Counted from the stretch's first letter, positions 43,816 through 54,142 are shown. The stretch is DNA of 64,000 bases from Agromyces salentinus (GCF_009749395.1 NZ_WBIR01000003.1:124001-188000); one strand, 5' to 3'. A program made the numbers and translations. The notes: a model not told the origin generated them from the letters alone.

Positions 43816-46095
43816 ATGAGATCCGACGACCGCACCACCAGTTCCGCCCGGCAGGGCCGTGTTCCCACTTGGCTCCGCGTGCTCCTTCCCGCGACCCTGA
43901 TCCTGCTCTGGTTCGCCGCGTTCGGGGCCGGCGGTGCCTCGTTCGGCACCCTGAGCGACGTCGTCGAGAACGACCAGGCCCAGTTCCTCCCCTCGTCCTC
44001 GGAGTCGGCCGAGGTGCAGGCGCTGCAGGCGGAGTTCCGCGGTGACGAGTCGATCCCGGCGATCGTCGTCTATGCGCGGGACGGCGGGCTGACCGAGGCG
44101 GATGCCACGGCCATCGCCGCGGACGCGGATGCGTTCGCCGCCATCGACGGCGTCGTCCAGGACGGCGTCTCGCCCGCGGTCGACTCCGAGGACGGCGAGG
44201 CGGCCGAGGTGTTCGTGCAGATCGACGCCGACACCGAGGTGAAGGACGTCGTGGGCGAGCTGCGCGAGCGCGTGGACTCGACCTCTGGCGACGGCCTCGA
44301 GGGCGCGGTCACGGGGCCGGCCGGCTTCACCACGGATCTCGCCAATGCGTTCGCGGGCATCGACGGCCTCCTGCTGCTCGTCGCGTTCTCGGCCGTGTTC
44401 GTGATCCTCGTCATCGTGTACCGGTCCCCGCTGCTGCCGGTCATCGTCCTCGGCACGAGCCTCACGGCGCTCTGCGCCTCGGTGCTCGCGGTGGTCACGC
44501 TCGCCGAGGCCGACGTGCTCGTGCTGAACGGGCAGACCCAGGGGATCCTCTTCATCCTCGTGATCGGCGCCGCCACCGACTACTCGCTGCTCTACATCGC
44601 GAGGTACCGCGAGGCGCTGCACACGCACGAGCGCAAGTGGGATGCCACGTGGGCGGCGCTCCGCGGATCGTGGGAGCCGATCCTGGCCTCCGGCGGCACC
44701 GTTATCGCGGGGCTGCTGATGCTCCTCGCGAGCGACCTCGGCTCGAACAAGATCCTCGGCCCGGTGTCGGCGATCGGCATCGTGTTCGCGCTGCTGACCT
44801 CGCTGACGCTCCTGCCCGCGCTCATGCTCTGGGCCGGCCGCACGGCATTCTGGCCCGTGCGCCCGAAGGTCGCGGCGCATGTCGAGGCGGACGACGTCGT
44901 GGCACGGCGCGGGATCTGGCCCAAGGTCGCGCGTCTCGTGGCCCGTTGCCCGCGCGTGACGTGGATCGTCTCGACGCTGCTGCTGGCCGTCATGGCACTC
45001 GGGCTCACGCAACTGAAGGCCGACGGCGTGCCCTCGAGCGAGTTCGTGCTGGGGGCCTCCGAGGCCCGCGACGGCCAGGCCCTGCTCAGCGAGCACTTCC
45101 CGGGAGGATCCGGGACCCCCGCGGTCATCATCGCGTCGGAGGAGCAGCTCGACGACGTGGCCGCCGTCGTGCTCGACACCGAGGGCGTCGACTCGCTCTC
45201 GGTCGTCTCGGAGGACTCGCCGAGCGGGTCGCTCCCCGTCACCGAGGACGGCATCCAGCCCCTCGGGCCGCCCGGGACGCCGGCCGGCGAGCCCACGGTG
45301 ATCGACGGACTCGTGCAGCTGGACGCCACCCTCGACGCGGCGAGCGACTCCGACGAGGCCGAGGCGGTGATCCTCGACCTGCGCGACGGGCTCGCGGAGG
45401 TCTCGACCGACGAGGCTCCCGTGCTCGTGGGCGGTGCTGCGGCCGTCGCGCTCGACACGAAGGTCGCCTCGATCCATGATCGCAACCTGATCATCCCGCT
45501 CGTGCTGGGCGTCATCCTGCTGATCCTGATGCTCCTGCTCCGGTCGATCGTCGCGCCGGTGCTGCTGATCGCGACGGTGGTCCTCTCGTTCGCCGCGGCG
45601 CTCGGCGTCTCCGCGATCGTCTTCAACGGCGTCTTCGGGTTCCCCGGTGCCGACCCGGTGGTGCCGCTCTTCGGGTTCGTCTTCCTGGTCGCACTCGGCG
45701 TCGACTACAACATCTTCCTCATGACCAGGGTGCGCGAGGAGAGTCTCGCGCACGGCACGAGGGAGGGCGTGCTCCGGGGCCTCGTCGTGACCGGCGGCGT
45801 GATCACCTCGGCGGGGCTCGTGCTCGCGGCGACGTTCGCGGCGCTCGGCGTGCTGCCGATCCTCTTCCTCGCGCAGCTGGCCTTCATCGTGGCCTTCGGC
45901 GTGCTGCTGGACACGTTCCTGGTGCGCTCGCTGCTCGTCCCGGCGCTCGCGTACGACATCGGCCGTGCCATCTGGTGGCCGTCCAAGCTCGGACGGCTCG
46001 GCGATGCCGGGCCCGCGCGCGAGGAGATCGCCGCCGACCTCGCTGGGACGGCCTCCGCCGCTGAGGTGCACCACACGCCCGAGCACCGGGCCTGA
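43816..46095 (+). CDS. MMPL/RND family transporter
   Basis: A 759-residue membrane transporter with two repeats, each made of one helix, an extracytoplasmic domain and a five-helix bundle. Helix 1 is LRVLLPATLILLWFAAFGAGGA. The conserved GAATDYSLLYIARYREAL (first half) and VALGVDYNIFLMTRVREES (second half) carry the Asp-Tyr pairs of the proton relay. MMPL proteins export lipids and siderophores; in a group without mycolates the cargo is unknown. The mycobacterial MmpL3-type C-terminal tail is absent. A perfect 18-bp terminator follows. Confidence 0.88.
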   Translation: MRSDDRTTSSARQGRVPTWLRVLLPATLILLWFAAFGAGGASFGTLSDVVENDQAQFLPSSSESAEVQALQAEFRGDESIPAIVVYARDGGLTEADATAIAADADAFAAIDGVVQDGVSPAVDSEDGEAAEVFVQIDADTEVKDVVGELRERVDSTSGDGLEGAVTGPAGFTTDLANAFAGIDGLLLLVAFSAVFVILVIVYRSPLLPVIVLGTSLTALCASVLAVVTLAEADVLVLNGQTQGILFILVIGAATDYSLLYIARYREALHTHERKWDATWAALRGSWEPILASGGTVIAGLLMLLASDLGSNKILGPVSAIGIVFALLTSLTLLPALMLWAGRTAFWPVRPKVAAHVEADDVVARRGIWPKVARLVARCPRVTWIVSTLLLAVMALGLTQLKADGVPSSEFVLGASEARDGQALLSEHFPGGSGTPAVIIASEEQLDDVAAVVLDTEGVDSLSVVSEDSPSGSLPVTEDGIQPLGPPGTPAGEPTVIDGLVQLDATLDAASDSDEAEAVILDLRDGLAEVSTDEAPVLVGGAAAVALDTKVASIHDRNLIIPLVLGVILLILMLLLRSIVAPVLLIATVVLSFAAALGVSAIVFNGVFGFPGADPVVPLFGFVFLVALGVDYNIFLMTRVREESLAHGTREGVLRGLVVTGGVITSAGLVLAATFAALGVLPILFLAQLAFIVAFGVLLDTFLVRSLLVPALAYDIGRAIWWPSKLGRLGDAGPAREEIAADLAGTASAAEVHHTPEHRA

Positions 46096-46115
46096 GCCGC
46101 GACGCCCTGAGACGC

Positions 46116-46155
46116 CGAACGGGGGCGGATGCCATGCGGCATCCGCCCCCGTTCG
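46116..46155. terminator. Perfect bidirectional terminator between MMPL gene and kgd
   Basis: CGAACGGGGGCGGATGCC (46116-46133) and its exact complement (46138-46155) form an 18-bp stem with a 4-nt loop, 20 nt after the MMPL stop and 15 nt from the convergent kgd stop. Confidence 0.9.
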
Positions 46156-46170
46156 CGGTGTGGGAGCGAC

Positions 46171-49100
46171 CTACAGCGTCAGCGCGCGGCTCACGAGGTC
46201 TGCCTGCTCGCCCGCGTGCCGCTTCGCGGAGCCGGTGGCCGGCGACGCCGAAGCGGTGCGCGAGACGACGCGGACCGGGCGCTCGCCCAGCTTGTTCGTC
46301 TCGACGATGAAGTACGGCCACACGCCCTGGTTCTCGGGCTCGTCCTGCGCCCACATGAACTCGGCGTTGGGGTAGCTGTACGCCACGCGCTTGAGCTCCT
46401 CGGAGGGCAGCGGGTAGAGCTGCTCGAGGCGGACCAGCGCGATCTCGGGGTTCGGGTTCTTGTCGAGCTCGGCGAGGAGGTCGTAGTAGATCTTGCCCGA
46501 GACGAACACGATGCGCTTCACGGCCTCCTTGTCGGTGATCCGGGCGTCGTCGATGACGGGCTCGAACCGGCCGTTCGTGAAGTCGGCGACCTCGCTCGTC
46601 GCCCCGCGCAGGCGCAACATGGCCTTGGGCGTGAAGACCACCAGCGGTCGGCGCGGACGCGCGTAGGCCTGGCGGCGCAGGAGGTGGAAGTACGACGCCG
46701 GCGTCGATGGGCGGGCCACCGTCATGTTGTTCTCGGCGCAGAGCTGGAGGTAGCGCTCGATGCGGGCGCTCGAGTGGTCGGGGCCCTGGCCCTCGTAGCC
46801 GTGCGGCAGCAGCAGCACGACGCTCGAGCGCTGCCCCCACTTCTGCTCGGCCGACGAGATGAACTCATCGATGATGGTCTGCGCGCCGTTCGCGAAGTCG
46901 CCGAACTGCGCCTCCCAGAGCACCAGCGCGTCGGCACGCTCGACGGAGTAGCCGTACTCGAAGCCCATGGCCGCGTACTCCGACAGGAGCGAGTCGTAGA
47001 TCCAGAACCGCGCCTGGTTGTCGGAGAGGTTCTGCAGCGGCAGCCATTCCTGGCCGTTCGCGCGGTCGTGGAGCACGGCGTGGCGCTGCACGAACGTTCC
47101 GCGCCTGGCGTCCTGCCCGGCGAAGCGCACCGGGGTGCCCTCCACGAGCAGCGAGCCGAGGGCGAGCAGCTCGCCGAAGCCCCAGTCGATCTTGCCGTTG
47201 CGGCTCATGTCGACGCGCTTGGTCAGCAGCTGCTGGATCTTCGGGTGCACCGTGAAGCCGGACGGCTTGTTGCCGAAGGCGTCGCCGATGGCGTGCACGA
47301 CGTCGACGTTCACGGCCGTCGTCTCGAGCTCGCCCGTGGCGGGCTGCTCGTGGTCGACGGACTCGGTCGCGCCCACGATGGGGATGGAGCCGGTCTGGGC
47401 GGCGTGCGTCTCGGCGAAGGCGCGCTCCAGGCGGTCCTGGAAGTCGCGGTGCGCCTCCTCGTACTCCGCCTCGGTGATGTCGCCGCGGCCGACGAGCGCC
47501 TCGGTGTAGAGCTTGCGCACCGAGCGCTTCGCCTCGATGAGGTTGTACATGAGCGGCTGGGTCATCGAGGGGTCGTCGCCCTCGTTGTGCCCGCGGCGGC
47601 GGTAGCAGACGAGGTCGATGACCACGTCGCGCTCGAACTCCTGGCGGTACCGGAACGCGAGCTCCGCGACCCGGACCACGGCCTCGGGGTCGTCGCCGTT
47701 CACGTGGAAGATGGGCGCCTGGATCGCCTTCGCGACATCCGTGGAGTAGATCGAGGAACGGGCATCGCCCGGGACGGTGGTGAAGCCGACCTGGTTGTTG
47801 ATGTTGACGTGGATCGTCCCGCCGGTGCGGTACCCGCGGAGCTGGGACATCTGCATGGTCTCGATCACGACGCCCTGCCCGGCCATCGCGGCATCGCCGT
47901 GGATGAGGATCGGCAGCGTCGAGAACGTGCCGATGGGCTTGCGGTCCTGCTTGGCGCGGACGATGCCCTCGAGCACGCCGTCGACGGCCTCGAGGTGCGA
48001 CGGGTTGGCCGCGAGCGACACGGGGATCTGCGCGCCGTCGTCGGCCGTGAAGGTGCCCTCGGTGCCGAGGTGGTACTTCACGTCCCCCGAGCCCTGGCCC
48101 GACGTGGTGCCCTCGAACTCGCGGAAGACCTGGCCGTACGTCTTGCCCGCGATGTTCGTGAGCACGTTGAGGCGGCCGCGGTGCGCCATGCCGATGGCGA
48201 CCTCGTCGAGGTTCTCCTTCGCCGCGCCCTGGAGGATCTCGTCGAGGAGGGCGATGACGGACTCGCCGCCCTCGAGGCTGAACCGCTTCTGGCCGACGTA
48301 CTTGGTCTGCAGGAAGGTCTCGAACGCCTCGGCCTCGTTGAGCTTGCCGAGGATGCGCATCTGCTCGTCGTGCGTCGGCTTCTCGTACTTGCGCTCGACC
48401 TGCTCCTGGATCCACCGGCGCTGCTCGGGGTCCTGGATGTGCATGTACTCGATGCCGATCGTGCGGCAGTAGGAGTCGCGGAGCACGCCGAGGATGTCGC
48501 GCAGCAGGGCCGTGCGGGTGTTGCCGAAGCCGCCCGTGACGAACTCGCGGTCGAGATCCCAGAACGTGAGGCCGTGGCTCTCGATGTTCAGGTCGGGGTG
48601 CGAGCGCTGCTGGTACTCGAGCGGGTCGGTGTCGGCCATCATGTGGCCGCGAACGCGGAAGGAGTTGATGAGCTCCTGCACGCGGGCCGTCTTGTCGATG
48701 GCGCTCGCGATGTCGACCGAGATGTCGGGGGACCAGTGGATGGGCTCGTACGGCAGGCGGAGCGCGGCGAAGAGGTCCTCGTAGAAGCCGCGCTGCCCGA
48801 TGAGCAGTTCGTGCACCTTCTTCAGGAACTCGCCGGATCCGGCGCCCTGGATGACGCGGTGGTCGTATGTCGAGGTGAGCGTGATCGTCTTGCCGATGGC
48901 GAGGTTCGCGAGCGTCTTCTCGGAGGAGCCCTGGAACTCCGCCGGGTACTCGAGGGCGCCCGCGCCGATGATGCAGCCCTGGCCCTTCATGAGGCGTGGC
49001 ACGGAGTGCACGGTGCCGATGCCGCCCGGGTTGGTGAGCGAGATCGTCGCGCCCGAGAAGTCGTCGGCGGTGAGCTTGTTGGCGCGGGCGCGGCCGACGA

Positions 49101-49989
49101 GGTCCTCGTAGGCGTTCAGGAACTCGTTGAAGGTCATCGTCTCGGCGCGCTTGATCGCGGGCACGAGGAGCGCGCGGCTGCCGTCGGGCTTCGGGATGTC
49201 GATCGCGATGCCGAGCCCGATGTGCGCGGGCTTGACGAGGCTCGGCTTGCCCTCGACCTCGCTGTAGAAGACGTTCTGGCTCGGGAACTCCTTGAGCGCC
49301 TGGATGAGCGCCCAGCCGATGAGGTGCGTGAAGGACACCTTGCCGCCGCGCGTGCGACGCAGGTGGTTGTTGATCACGATGCGGTTGTCGATCATGAGCT
49401 TCGCGGGCACGGTGCGCACGCTCGTCGCGGTCGGCACGGTGAGCGAGGCGTCCATGTTCGCCGCGAGCGCCTTGGGCATGCCCTTCAGCGGCACGACCTC
49501 GTCGGTGCGCTCGCCGTCGTCGATGACCTGCTGCGGGCTCGTCATGGGCACGTCGGCGGGGACCGGTGCCGAACGCGGGGCCACGGACGTCGTGCGGGCC
49601 GCGGGGGCCTGGCCGATCACGGGGACGGGGGTCGTCGCCGGTGCGGCGCCCCCCGGCGCAGCCGCGGCTGCGGGCTGACCGGCAGCTTCTGCGACCTGTG
49701 CCGTCTCGGGCACCGCAGCACCCGGGGCGGACTCGGGTGCCGTCGCGGCAGCCGGCTCCGGCGCGGACGCGGGCTGCGCCTCGGCGTCGGCTGCGGGCGT
49801 CTCCGGTGCAGGGGCGGTCGCGCCGCTGCGGGCGTCGCGGTACGACTCGAGCACCGGCCACCACGACCGATCGACCGACTCGGGGTCGACGATGAACTTC
49901 TCGTACATCTCATCGACGAGCCACTCGTTGGCTCCGTACTCGCCCGCCGTGGTCTCTTCCGACCCTGGCCCGGTCAATTGGCTCGACAC
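46171..49989 (-). CDS. kgd: Multifunctional 2-oxoglutarate metabolism enzyme Kgd
   Basis: A 1272-residue fusion, close to mycobacterial Kgd (Rv1248c). Residues ~20-50 (NEWLVDEMYEKFIVDPESVDRSWW) are the E1 N-terminal helix. An Ala/Pro linker (55-150) follows, then an E2 succinyltransferase-type domain with TYDHRVIQGAGSGEFL, and the thiamine-diphosphate E1 domain from ~400, with GMAHRGRLNVLTNIAGK, HGDAAMAGQGVVIETMQMS and RRRGHNEGDDPS. It has 2-oxoglutarate decarboxylase and dehydrogenase activities and needs no separate sucA/sucB. GTG 49989 fits the family N-terminus; GGAGAGAG lies 13 nt upstream, a loose spacing. Confidence 0.93.
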   Translation of the reverse strand: MSSQLTGPGSEETTAGEYGANEWLVDEMYEKFIVDPESVDRSWWPVLESYRDARSGATAPAPETPAADAEAQPASAPEPAAATAPESAPGAAVPETAQVAEAAGQPAAAAAPGGAAPATTPVPVIGQAPAARTTSVAPRSAPVPADVPMTSPQQVIDDGERTDEVVPLKGMPKALAANMDASLTVPTATSVRTVPAKLMIDNRIVINNHLRRTRGGKVSFTHLIGWALIQALKEFPSQNVFYSEVEGKPSLVKPAHIGLGIAIDIPKPDGSRALLVPAIKRAETMTFNEFLNAYEDLVGRARANKLTADDFSGATISLTNPGGIGTVHSVPRLMKGQGCIIGAGALEYPAEFQGSSEKTLANLAIGKTITLTSTYDHRVIQGAGSGEFLKKVHELLIGQRGFYEDLFAALRLPYEPIHWSPDISVDIASAIDKTARVQELINSFRVRGHMMADTDPLEYQQRSHPDLNIESHGLTFWDLDREFVTGGFGNTRTALLRDILGVLRDSYCRTIGIEYMHIQDPEQRRWIQEQVERKYEKPTHDEQMRILGKLNEAEAFETFLQTKYVGQKRFSLEGGESVIALLDEILQGAAKENLDEVAIGMAHRGRLNVLTNIAGKTYGQVFREFEGTTSGQGSGDVKYHLGTEGTFTADDGAQIPVSLAANPSHLEAVDGVLEGIVRAKQDRKPIGTFSTLPILIHGDAAMAGQGVVIETMQMSQLRGYRTGGTIHVNINNQVGFTTVPGDARSSIYSTDVAKAIQAPIFHVNGDDPEAVVRVAELAFRYRQEFERDVVIDLVCYRRRGHNEGDDPSMTQPLMYNLIEAKRSVRKLYTEALVGRGDITEAEYEEAHRDFQDRLERAFAETHAAQTGSIPIVGATESVDHEQPATGELETTAVNVDVVHAIGDAFGNKPSGFTVHPKIQQLLTKRVDMSRNGKIDWGFGELLALGSLLVEGTPVRFAGQDARRGTFVQRHAVLHDRANGQEWLPLQNLSDNQARFWIYDSLLSEYAAMGFEYGYSVERADALVLWEAQFGDFANGAQTIIDEFISSAEQKWGQRSSVVLLLPHGYEGQGPDHSSARIERYLQLCAENNMTVARPSTPASYFHLLRRQAYARPRRPLVVFTPKAMLRLRGATSEVADFTNGRFEPVIDDARITDKEAVKRIVFVSGKIYYDLLAELDKNPNPEIALVRLEQLYPLPSEELKRVAYSYPNAEFMWAQDEPENQGVWPYFIVETNKLGERPVRVVSRTASASPATGSAKRHAGEQADLVSRALTL

Positions 49990-50124
49990 AGCCGATCGCC
50001 CACTCTCTCCGTTGATACTGGATGTGTTTTCTCGGCGATCGCGCTCGTCGCGCACTCGGTGGTTCCCGGTCGCCTGTACAAGCCTAAACCCCTTCCCCGG
50101 GCGCTTGCTCACAGAGCGCCGGGG

Positions 50125-50130
50125 TAGCGT
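50125..50130 (+). promoter_or_regulatory. -10 hexamer TAGCGT, leaderless type
   Basis: TAGCGT ends 6 nt before ATG 50137 of guaB1. Confidence 0.45.
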
Positions 50131-50136
50131 GAGCGC

Positions 50137-51576
50137 ATGGAGTTCTATCGCACCGAACCCACCCATGACCTGACCTACTCGGACGTCTTCCTCGTCCCGA
50201 GCCGATCGGGGGTCACGAGCCGGCTCGACGTGTCGCTCGCGCCCGATGACGGGTCGGGTGCGTCGATCCCGATCGTCTCGGCCAACATGAACTCGATCAC
50301 GGGCCCGCGACTCGCCTCGGCGCTGGCGAGGAGGGGTGGTCTGGGCGTCCTGCCGCAGGACATGCACCTCCAGGATCTGGCCGAGTCCATCCGCTGGACG
50401 AAGGCGCAGTCGCCGCGATTCGACACGCCCCACCTCTTCAGCCCGGACGCCACCGTCGCCGACGCGCTCGGGGTGCTGCCTCCCGTGGCGGGCCACGGCG
50501 TCGTCCTCCAGGACGCACGCGACGCATTCGCCGGATGCATCGCCGGGGAGCGCCTGGCGACGGCACTGCCCGATGCGCGACTCGGCGACCTCGTGCACGG
50601 CAGCCTCGCCTCGATCGACGCCGAGGACGTCGACACGCCCCGCCGCGCCTTCGACCTCATGGTCGACGCCGGCCTCGAGTTCGTGCCCGTGCTCCAGCAC
50701 GGGAGGGTGGTCGGCACCCTCAGCCGCCGGAGCGCCCTCCGTGGAACCATCTACCGGCCGAACGTCGACGCCGAGGGTCGGCTCCGGGTCGCGGCGGCGG
50801 TCGGCATCAACGGCGACGTCGCCGCGAAGGCGCGTGCGCTCGTGGAGGCGGGCGTCGACATGCTCGTCATCGACACCGCGCACGGCCACCAGGAGGGGAT
50901 GCTGCGTGCGGTCTCGATCGTCCGCGACCTCGATCTCGGCGTCCCGATCGTCGCCGGCAACCTCGTCACCGCCGACGCCGTCGCCGACCTCGTCGAGGCG
51001 GGCGCCGACGTGCTCAAGGTCGGCGTCGGCCCCGGGGCCATGTGCACCACGCGCATGATGACGGCCGTCGGACGGCCGCAGTTCTCCGCCGTGCTCGAGA
51101 CGGCCGAGGCCGCGCGCGAGCTCGGTGCGAGCGTCTGGGCCGACGGCGGCGTGCGGTACCCCCGCGACGTCGCGCTCGCACTCGCCGCCGGCGCGGCATC
51201 CGTGATGATCGGCTCCTGGTTCGCCGGGACGATCGAGGCGCCGGGCGGGCTGGCGGCCGATGACGACGGACGTCTCTACAAGGAGAGCTGGGGCATGGCC
51301 TCCACCAAGGCGGTGCGCGAGCGCTTCGACCGGCTCTCGCCCTACGAGCTGGCGCGCAAGGAACTCTTCGCCGAGGGCATCTCGTCGTCCAGGATCTACC
51401 TCGACCCGCTGCGCCCGTCGCTCGAGGACCTGCTCGACATGATCACCTCGGGGGTGCGCAGCTCCTTCACCTATGCGGGGGCGCGCACGCTCGAGGAGTT
51501 CCGCGAGCGGGCCAGGGTCGGCATCCAGTCGGCTGCGGGCTACGAGGAGGGCAAGGCGCTCCCCGTCAGTTGGTGA
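50137..51576 (+). CDS. guaB1: GuaB1-type IMP dehydrogenase family protein (GMP reductase)
   Basis: A 479-residue TIM-barrel enzyme with an inserted CBS pair. TYSDVFLVPSRSG and PIVSANMNSITG open the barrel. VDMLVIDTAHGHQEGM, KVGVGPGAMCTTRMMTAVGRPQ (catalytic Cys) and WADGGVRYPRDVALALAAGA are the core motifs, and SSFTYAGARTLEEF is the C-terminus. The actinobacterial GuaB1 group (Rv1843c) has been shown to act as a GMP reductase rather than an IMP dehydrogenase; assignment here is by similarity and by its position before two CNNM/CorC genes, as in mycobacteria. Leaderless start likely. Confidence 0.9.
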   Translation: MEFYRTEPTHDLTYSDVFLVPSRSGVTSRLDVSLAPDDGSGASIPIVSANMNSITGPRLASALARRGGLGVLPQDMHLQDLAESIRWTKAQSPRFDTPHLFSPDATVADALGVLPPVAGHGVVLQDARDAFAGCIAGERLATALPDARLGDLVHGSLASIDAEDVDTPRRAFDLMVDAGLEFVPVLQHGRVVGTLSRRSALRGTIYRPNVDAEGRLRVAAAVGINGDVAAKARALVEAGVDMLVIDTAHGHQEGMLRAVSIVRDLDLGVPIVAGNLVTADAVADLVEAGADVLKVGVGPGAMCTTRMMTAVGRPQFSAVLETAEAARELGASVWADGGVRYPRDVALALAAGAASVMIGSWFAGTIEAPGGLAADDDGRLYKESWGMASTKAVRERFDRLSPYELARKELFAEGISSSRIYLDPLRPSLEDLLDMITSGVRSSFTYAGARTLEEFRERARVGIQSAAGYEEGKALPVSW

Positions 51577-51689
51577 TCTCCCCGGGACGACGCGGGCCTG
51601 CGCCGATATACTTGCTCCCACAATGGATGATCCCCCCTCCGCCAATCCAGGCCACAGACCCTCGCCCGTGATCGACCGGGGAGGTGCGG

Positions 51690-53018
51690 ATGTCTGAGTG
51701 GATCCTCCTCGGCATCGGACTGCTCCTCACGGTCGGCACGGGCTTGTTCGTTGCGAGCGAGTTCGCGCTCGTCAACCTCGACCGCGCCGACGTCGAAGCG
51801 CGTCGCGAGCGAGGTGAGACGAGGCTCTCGCTCACGATCGAGGCGTTGAAGATCACCTCGACGCACCTCTCCAGCGCCCAGCTCGGCATCACGCTGACGA
51901 CCCTGCTCACCGGCTACACGATGGAGCCGGCGATCACCTCCCTCCTCACCGGGCCGCTCACCGCACTCGGACTGCCGGAGGCCATGGTGCGTCCGGTCGG
52001 CGCCACGACGGCGATCGTGGTGGCCACGCTCCTGTCGATGGTCATCGGCGAACTCGTGCCGAAGAACTTCGCGCTGGCGCTGCCGCTCGCGACCGCGAAG
52101 CTCGTGATGCCGTTCCAGGCGGCGTTCACGTGGGTGTTCCGCCCCGCCATCGCGCTGCTCAACGGCAGCGCCAACGCCCTGCTCCGCGCCATCGGCGTCG
52201 AGCCGAAGGAGGAGCTCTCGGGCGCCCGCTCGGCCGAGGAGCTGAGTTCGCTGGTGCGCAGGTCCGCCAGCGCGGGTCTCCTCGAGCAGGACACCGCCAC
52301 GCTGCTCGGCCGCACCCTCCGCTTCGCCGACCACGACGCATCCGACGTGATGACGCCCCGGCCGGCCGTCTCGGCGGTGCATCGCCAGGACTCCGCGGAG
52401 TCCGTGCTCGAGCTCGCCCGCCAGACCGGGTTCTCGAGGTTCCCGGTGTACGACGAGAACCTCGACGACGTCGTGGGACTCGTGCACGTCAAGCAGGCGG
52501 TCGCCGTGCCGCGCGAGCGACGCGGCGACGTCCCGGCATCCGCCCTCCAGTCCGAGGCGCTGCGCGTTCCCGAGACGATGACCCTCGACGTGCTGCTCGG
52601 CGAGCTGCGCGCCCGCGGCTACCAGATGGCGGTCGTCGTCGACGAGTACGGCGGCACGGCCGGCGTCGCGACGCTCGAGGACCTGGTCGAGGAACTCGTC
52701 GGCGAGGTCGCGGACGAGCATGATCGCACCCGTGCGGGCATCGTGCGCCGTGAGGACTCGGTGAGCTTCCCCGGCATCCTGCGGCCCGACGAGCTCGTCG
52801 ATCGCACCGGCATCGACGTCCCGGAGAACGGCGACTACGAGACCGTCGCGGGCTACGTGATCTCCGAGCTCGGGCGACTGCCCGTCGTCGGCGACGAGGT
52901 CGCGATCGAGGGCGGCCACCTGGTCGTGCAACGACTCGACGGTCGCCGTATCGACCGCCTCCGCTTCATCCCCGACCCCGAACCGGTCGACGCCGACGAC
53001 GAGGGGAGCACCCGATGA
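51690..53018 (+). CDS. CNNM/CorC-type transporter with CBS pair, 442 aa
   Basis: A membrane protein of the DUF21/CNNM-CorC family, implicated in magnesium homeostasis. The DUF21 domain (1-~200) starts [28 protein letters not shown] and includes [16 protein letters not shown] and [15 protein letters not shown] pair (~215-335; [33 protein letters not shown]) and a CorC_HlyC domain (~350-430) follow. It is the Rv1842c-like partner downstream of guaB1. ATG 51690 lies behind GGGGAGG. TATACT at 51607-51612 is a possible -10. Confidence 0.88.
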   Translation: MSEWILLGIGLLLTVGTGLFVASEFALVNLDRADVEARRERGETRLSLTIEALKITSTHLSSAQLGITLTTLLTGYTMEPAITSLLTGPLTALGLPEAMVRPVGATTAIVVATLLSMVIGELVPKNFALALPLATAKLVMPFQAAFTWVFRPAIALLNGSANALLRAIGVEPKEELSGARSAEELSSLVRRSASAGLLEQDTATLLGRTLRFADHDASDVMTPRPAVSAVHRQDSAESVLELARQTGFSRFPVYDENLDDVVGLVHVKQAVAVPRERRGDVPASALQSEALRVPETMTLDVLLGELRARGYQMAVVVDEYGGTAGVATLEDLVEELVGEVADEHDRTRAGIVRREDSVSFPGILRPDELVDRTGIDVPENGDYETVAGYVISELGRLPVVGDEVAIEGGHLVVQRLDGRRIDRLRFIPDPEPVDADDEGSTR

Positions 53019-54052
53019 GCGACTGGATGGGACTCGTCTGGCTCGTGGTGCTGCTCGCCGGCAACGCGTTCTTCGTCGGCGCTGAGTTCGCCGTCATCTC
53101 GGCCAGGCGCTCGCAGATCGAGCCGCTCGCCGAGCAGGGCAGCAGGTCCGCGAAGACCGCGCTCTGGGCCATGGAGCACGCGACGCTGATGCTCGCGATG
53201 AGCCAGCTCGGCATCACGATCTGCTCGCTGCTGATCCTGAACGTGTCCGAGCCCGCGATCCACCACCTGCTCGAGGTGCCGCTGCACCTCACCGGATGGC
53301 CCGAGAGCGTCATCTCGACGCTCGCGTTCATCGTGACGCTCGTGCTGGTGTCCTACCTGCACGTGGTCTTCGGCGAGATGGTGCCGAAGAACCTCTCGTT
53401 CTCGCTGCCCGACCGTGCGGTGCTGCTGCTCGCGCCGCCGCTCGTCTTCATCGCTCGCGTGTTCCGCCCGGTGATCGTGGCGCTGAACGCGACGGCGAAC
53501 GGCGTCCTGCGGCTGTTCCGCGTCGAGCCGAAGAGCGAGGCCAACTCGACCTTCACGCTCGAGGAGGTGCAGACGATCGTCGACCGCTCGCGCGCCGAGG
53601 GCGTGCTCGACGACGCGAGCGGCACCCTGAGCGCGGCGTTCGAGTTCACGACCAAGCGCGTGACGGATGTCGCGGTGCCGATGGCCGACCTCGTGAGCCT
53701 CCCGCCGACGGCGACGCCCGCCGACGTCGAGCGCGCGGTCGCGCGGCGCGGCTACTCGCGCTACGTGATCCTGGGCGATGACGGCGAGCCCGACGGGTAC
53801 GTGCACCTGAAGGACGTCATCGACCTGCGGGAGGACGAGTTCGACGACCCGATCCCGCCGAAGCGCGTGCGACGTCTCGTGTCGATCTTCGACGGAACCG
53901 ACCTCGAGGACGCGCTGGCGAGCATGCGCCGCCTCGGCACGCACGTGGCCAGGGCGTTCGACGAGGAGGGCGCGACGACCGGGGTGATCTTCCTGGAGGA
54001 CATCATCGAGGAGCTCGTCGGAGAGGTCCAGGACGCGACGCGTCGCGGCTGA
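53015..54052 (+). CDS. CNNM-type protein lacking the CorC_HlyC domain, 345 aa
   Basis: A paralogue of the previous protein, overlapping it by 4 nt. DUF21 helices cover residues 1-~190 (LVVLLAGNAFFVGAEFAVISARR, SQLGITICSLLILNV, FGEMVPKNLSFSL). The CBS pair runs to ~335 (TDVAVPMADLVSL, GVIFLEDIIEELVGEVQDATRRG). It then stops, without the C-terminal domain of its partner, as seen for Rv1841c-type proteins. The two probably work as a hetero-oligomer; which ion they move is not settled by sequence. Confidence 0.87.
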   Translation: MSDWMGLVWLVVLLAGNAFFVGAEFAVISARRSQIEPLAEQGSRSAKTALWAMEHATLMLAMSQLGITICSLLILNVSEPAIHHLLEVPLHLTGWPESVISTLAFIVTLVLVSYLHVVFGEMVPKNLSFSLPDRAVLLLAPPLVFIARVFRPVIVALNATANGVLRLFRVEPKSEANSTFTLEEVQTIVDRSRAEGVLDDASGTLSAAFEFTTKRVTDVAVPMADLVSLPPTATPADVERAVARRGYSRYVILGDDGEPDGYVHLKDVIDLREDEFDDPIPPKRVRRLVSIFDGTDLEDALASMRRLGTHVARAFDEEGATTGVIFLEDIIEELVGEVQDATRRG

Positions 54053-54095
54053 GCCGGTGCGCGGAGCCAGTCGTTCCGCGTGAGGATCCGCCCGT

Positions 54096-54127
54096 CCCGG
54101 GTCGGCGTACACTGTCGCCGACCCGGG
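54096..54127. terminator. 12-bp hairpin with TACACT in the loop
   Basis: CCCGGGTCGGCG (54096-54107) and CGCCGACCCGGG (54116-54127) flank the loop TACACTGT. It may terminate the CNNM operon, but the loop also holds a -10-like TACACT for the next gene, and no good -35 is seen. Confidence 0.5.
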
Positions 54128-54142
54128 AACCGAGGAACCATC

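Noticed and set aside
43387..46086. 899-codon open frame on the minus strand opposite the MMPL gene
   Set aside because: Charged low-complexity shadow of a clear membrane transporter gene.
43816..46095. MmpL3-type mycolate exporter
   Set aside because: The organism appears to belong to a family without mycolic acids, and the MmpL3-type C-terminal tail and gene neighbours are absent.
46129..50127. 1332-codon open frame on the plus strand opposite kgd
   Set aside because: Antisense shadow of kgd: repetitive Arg/Val/Asp/Leu composition, no family resemblance, and it runs through the kgd terminator.
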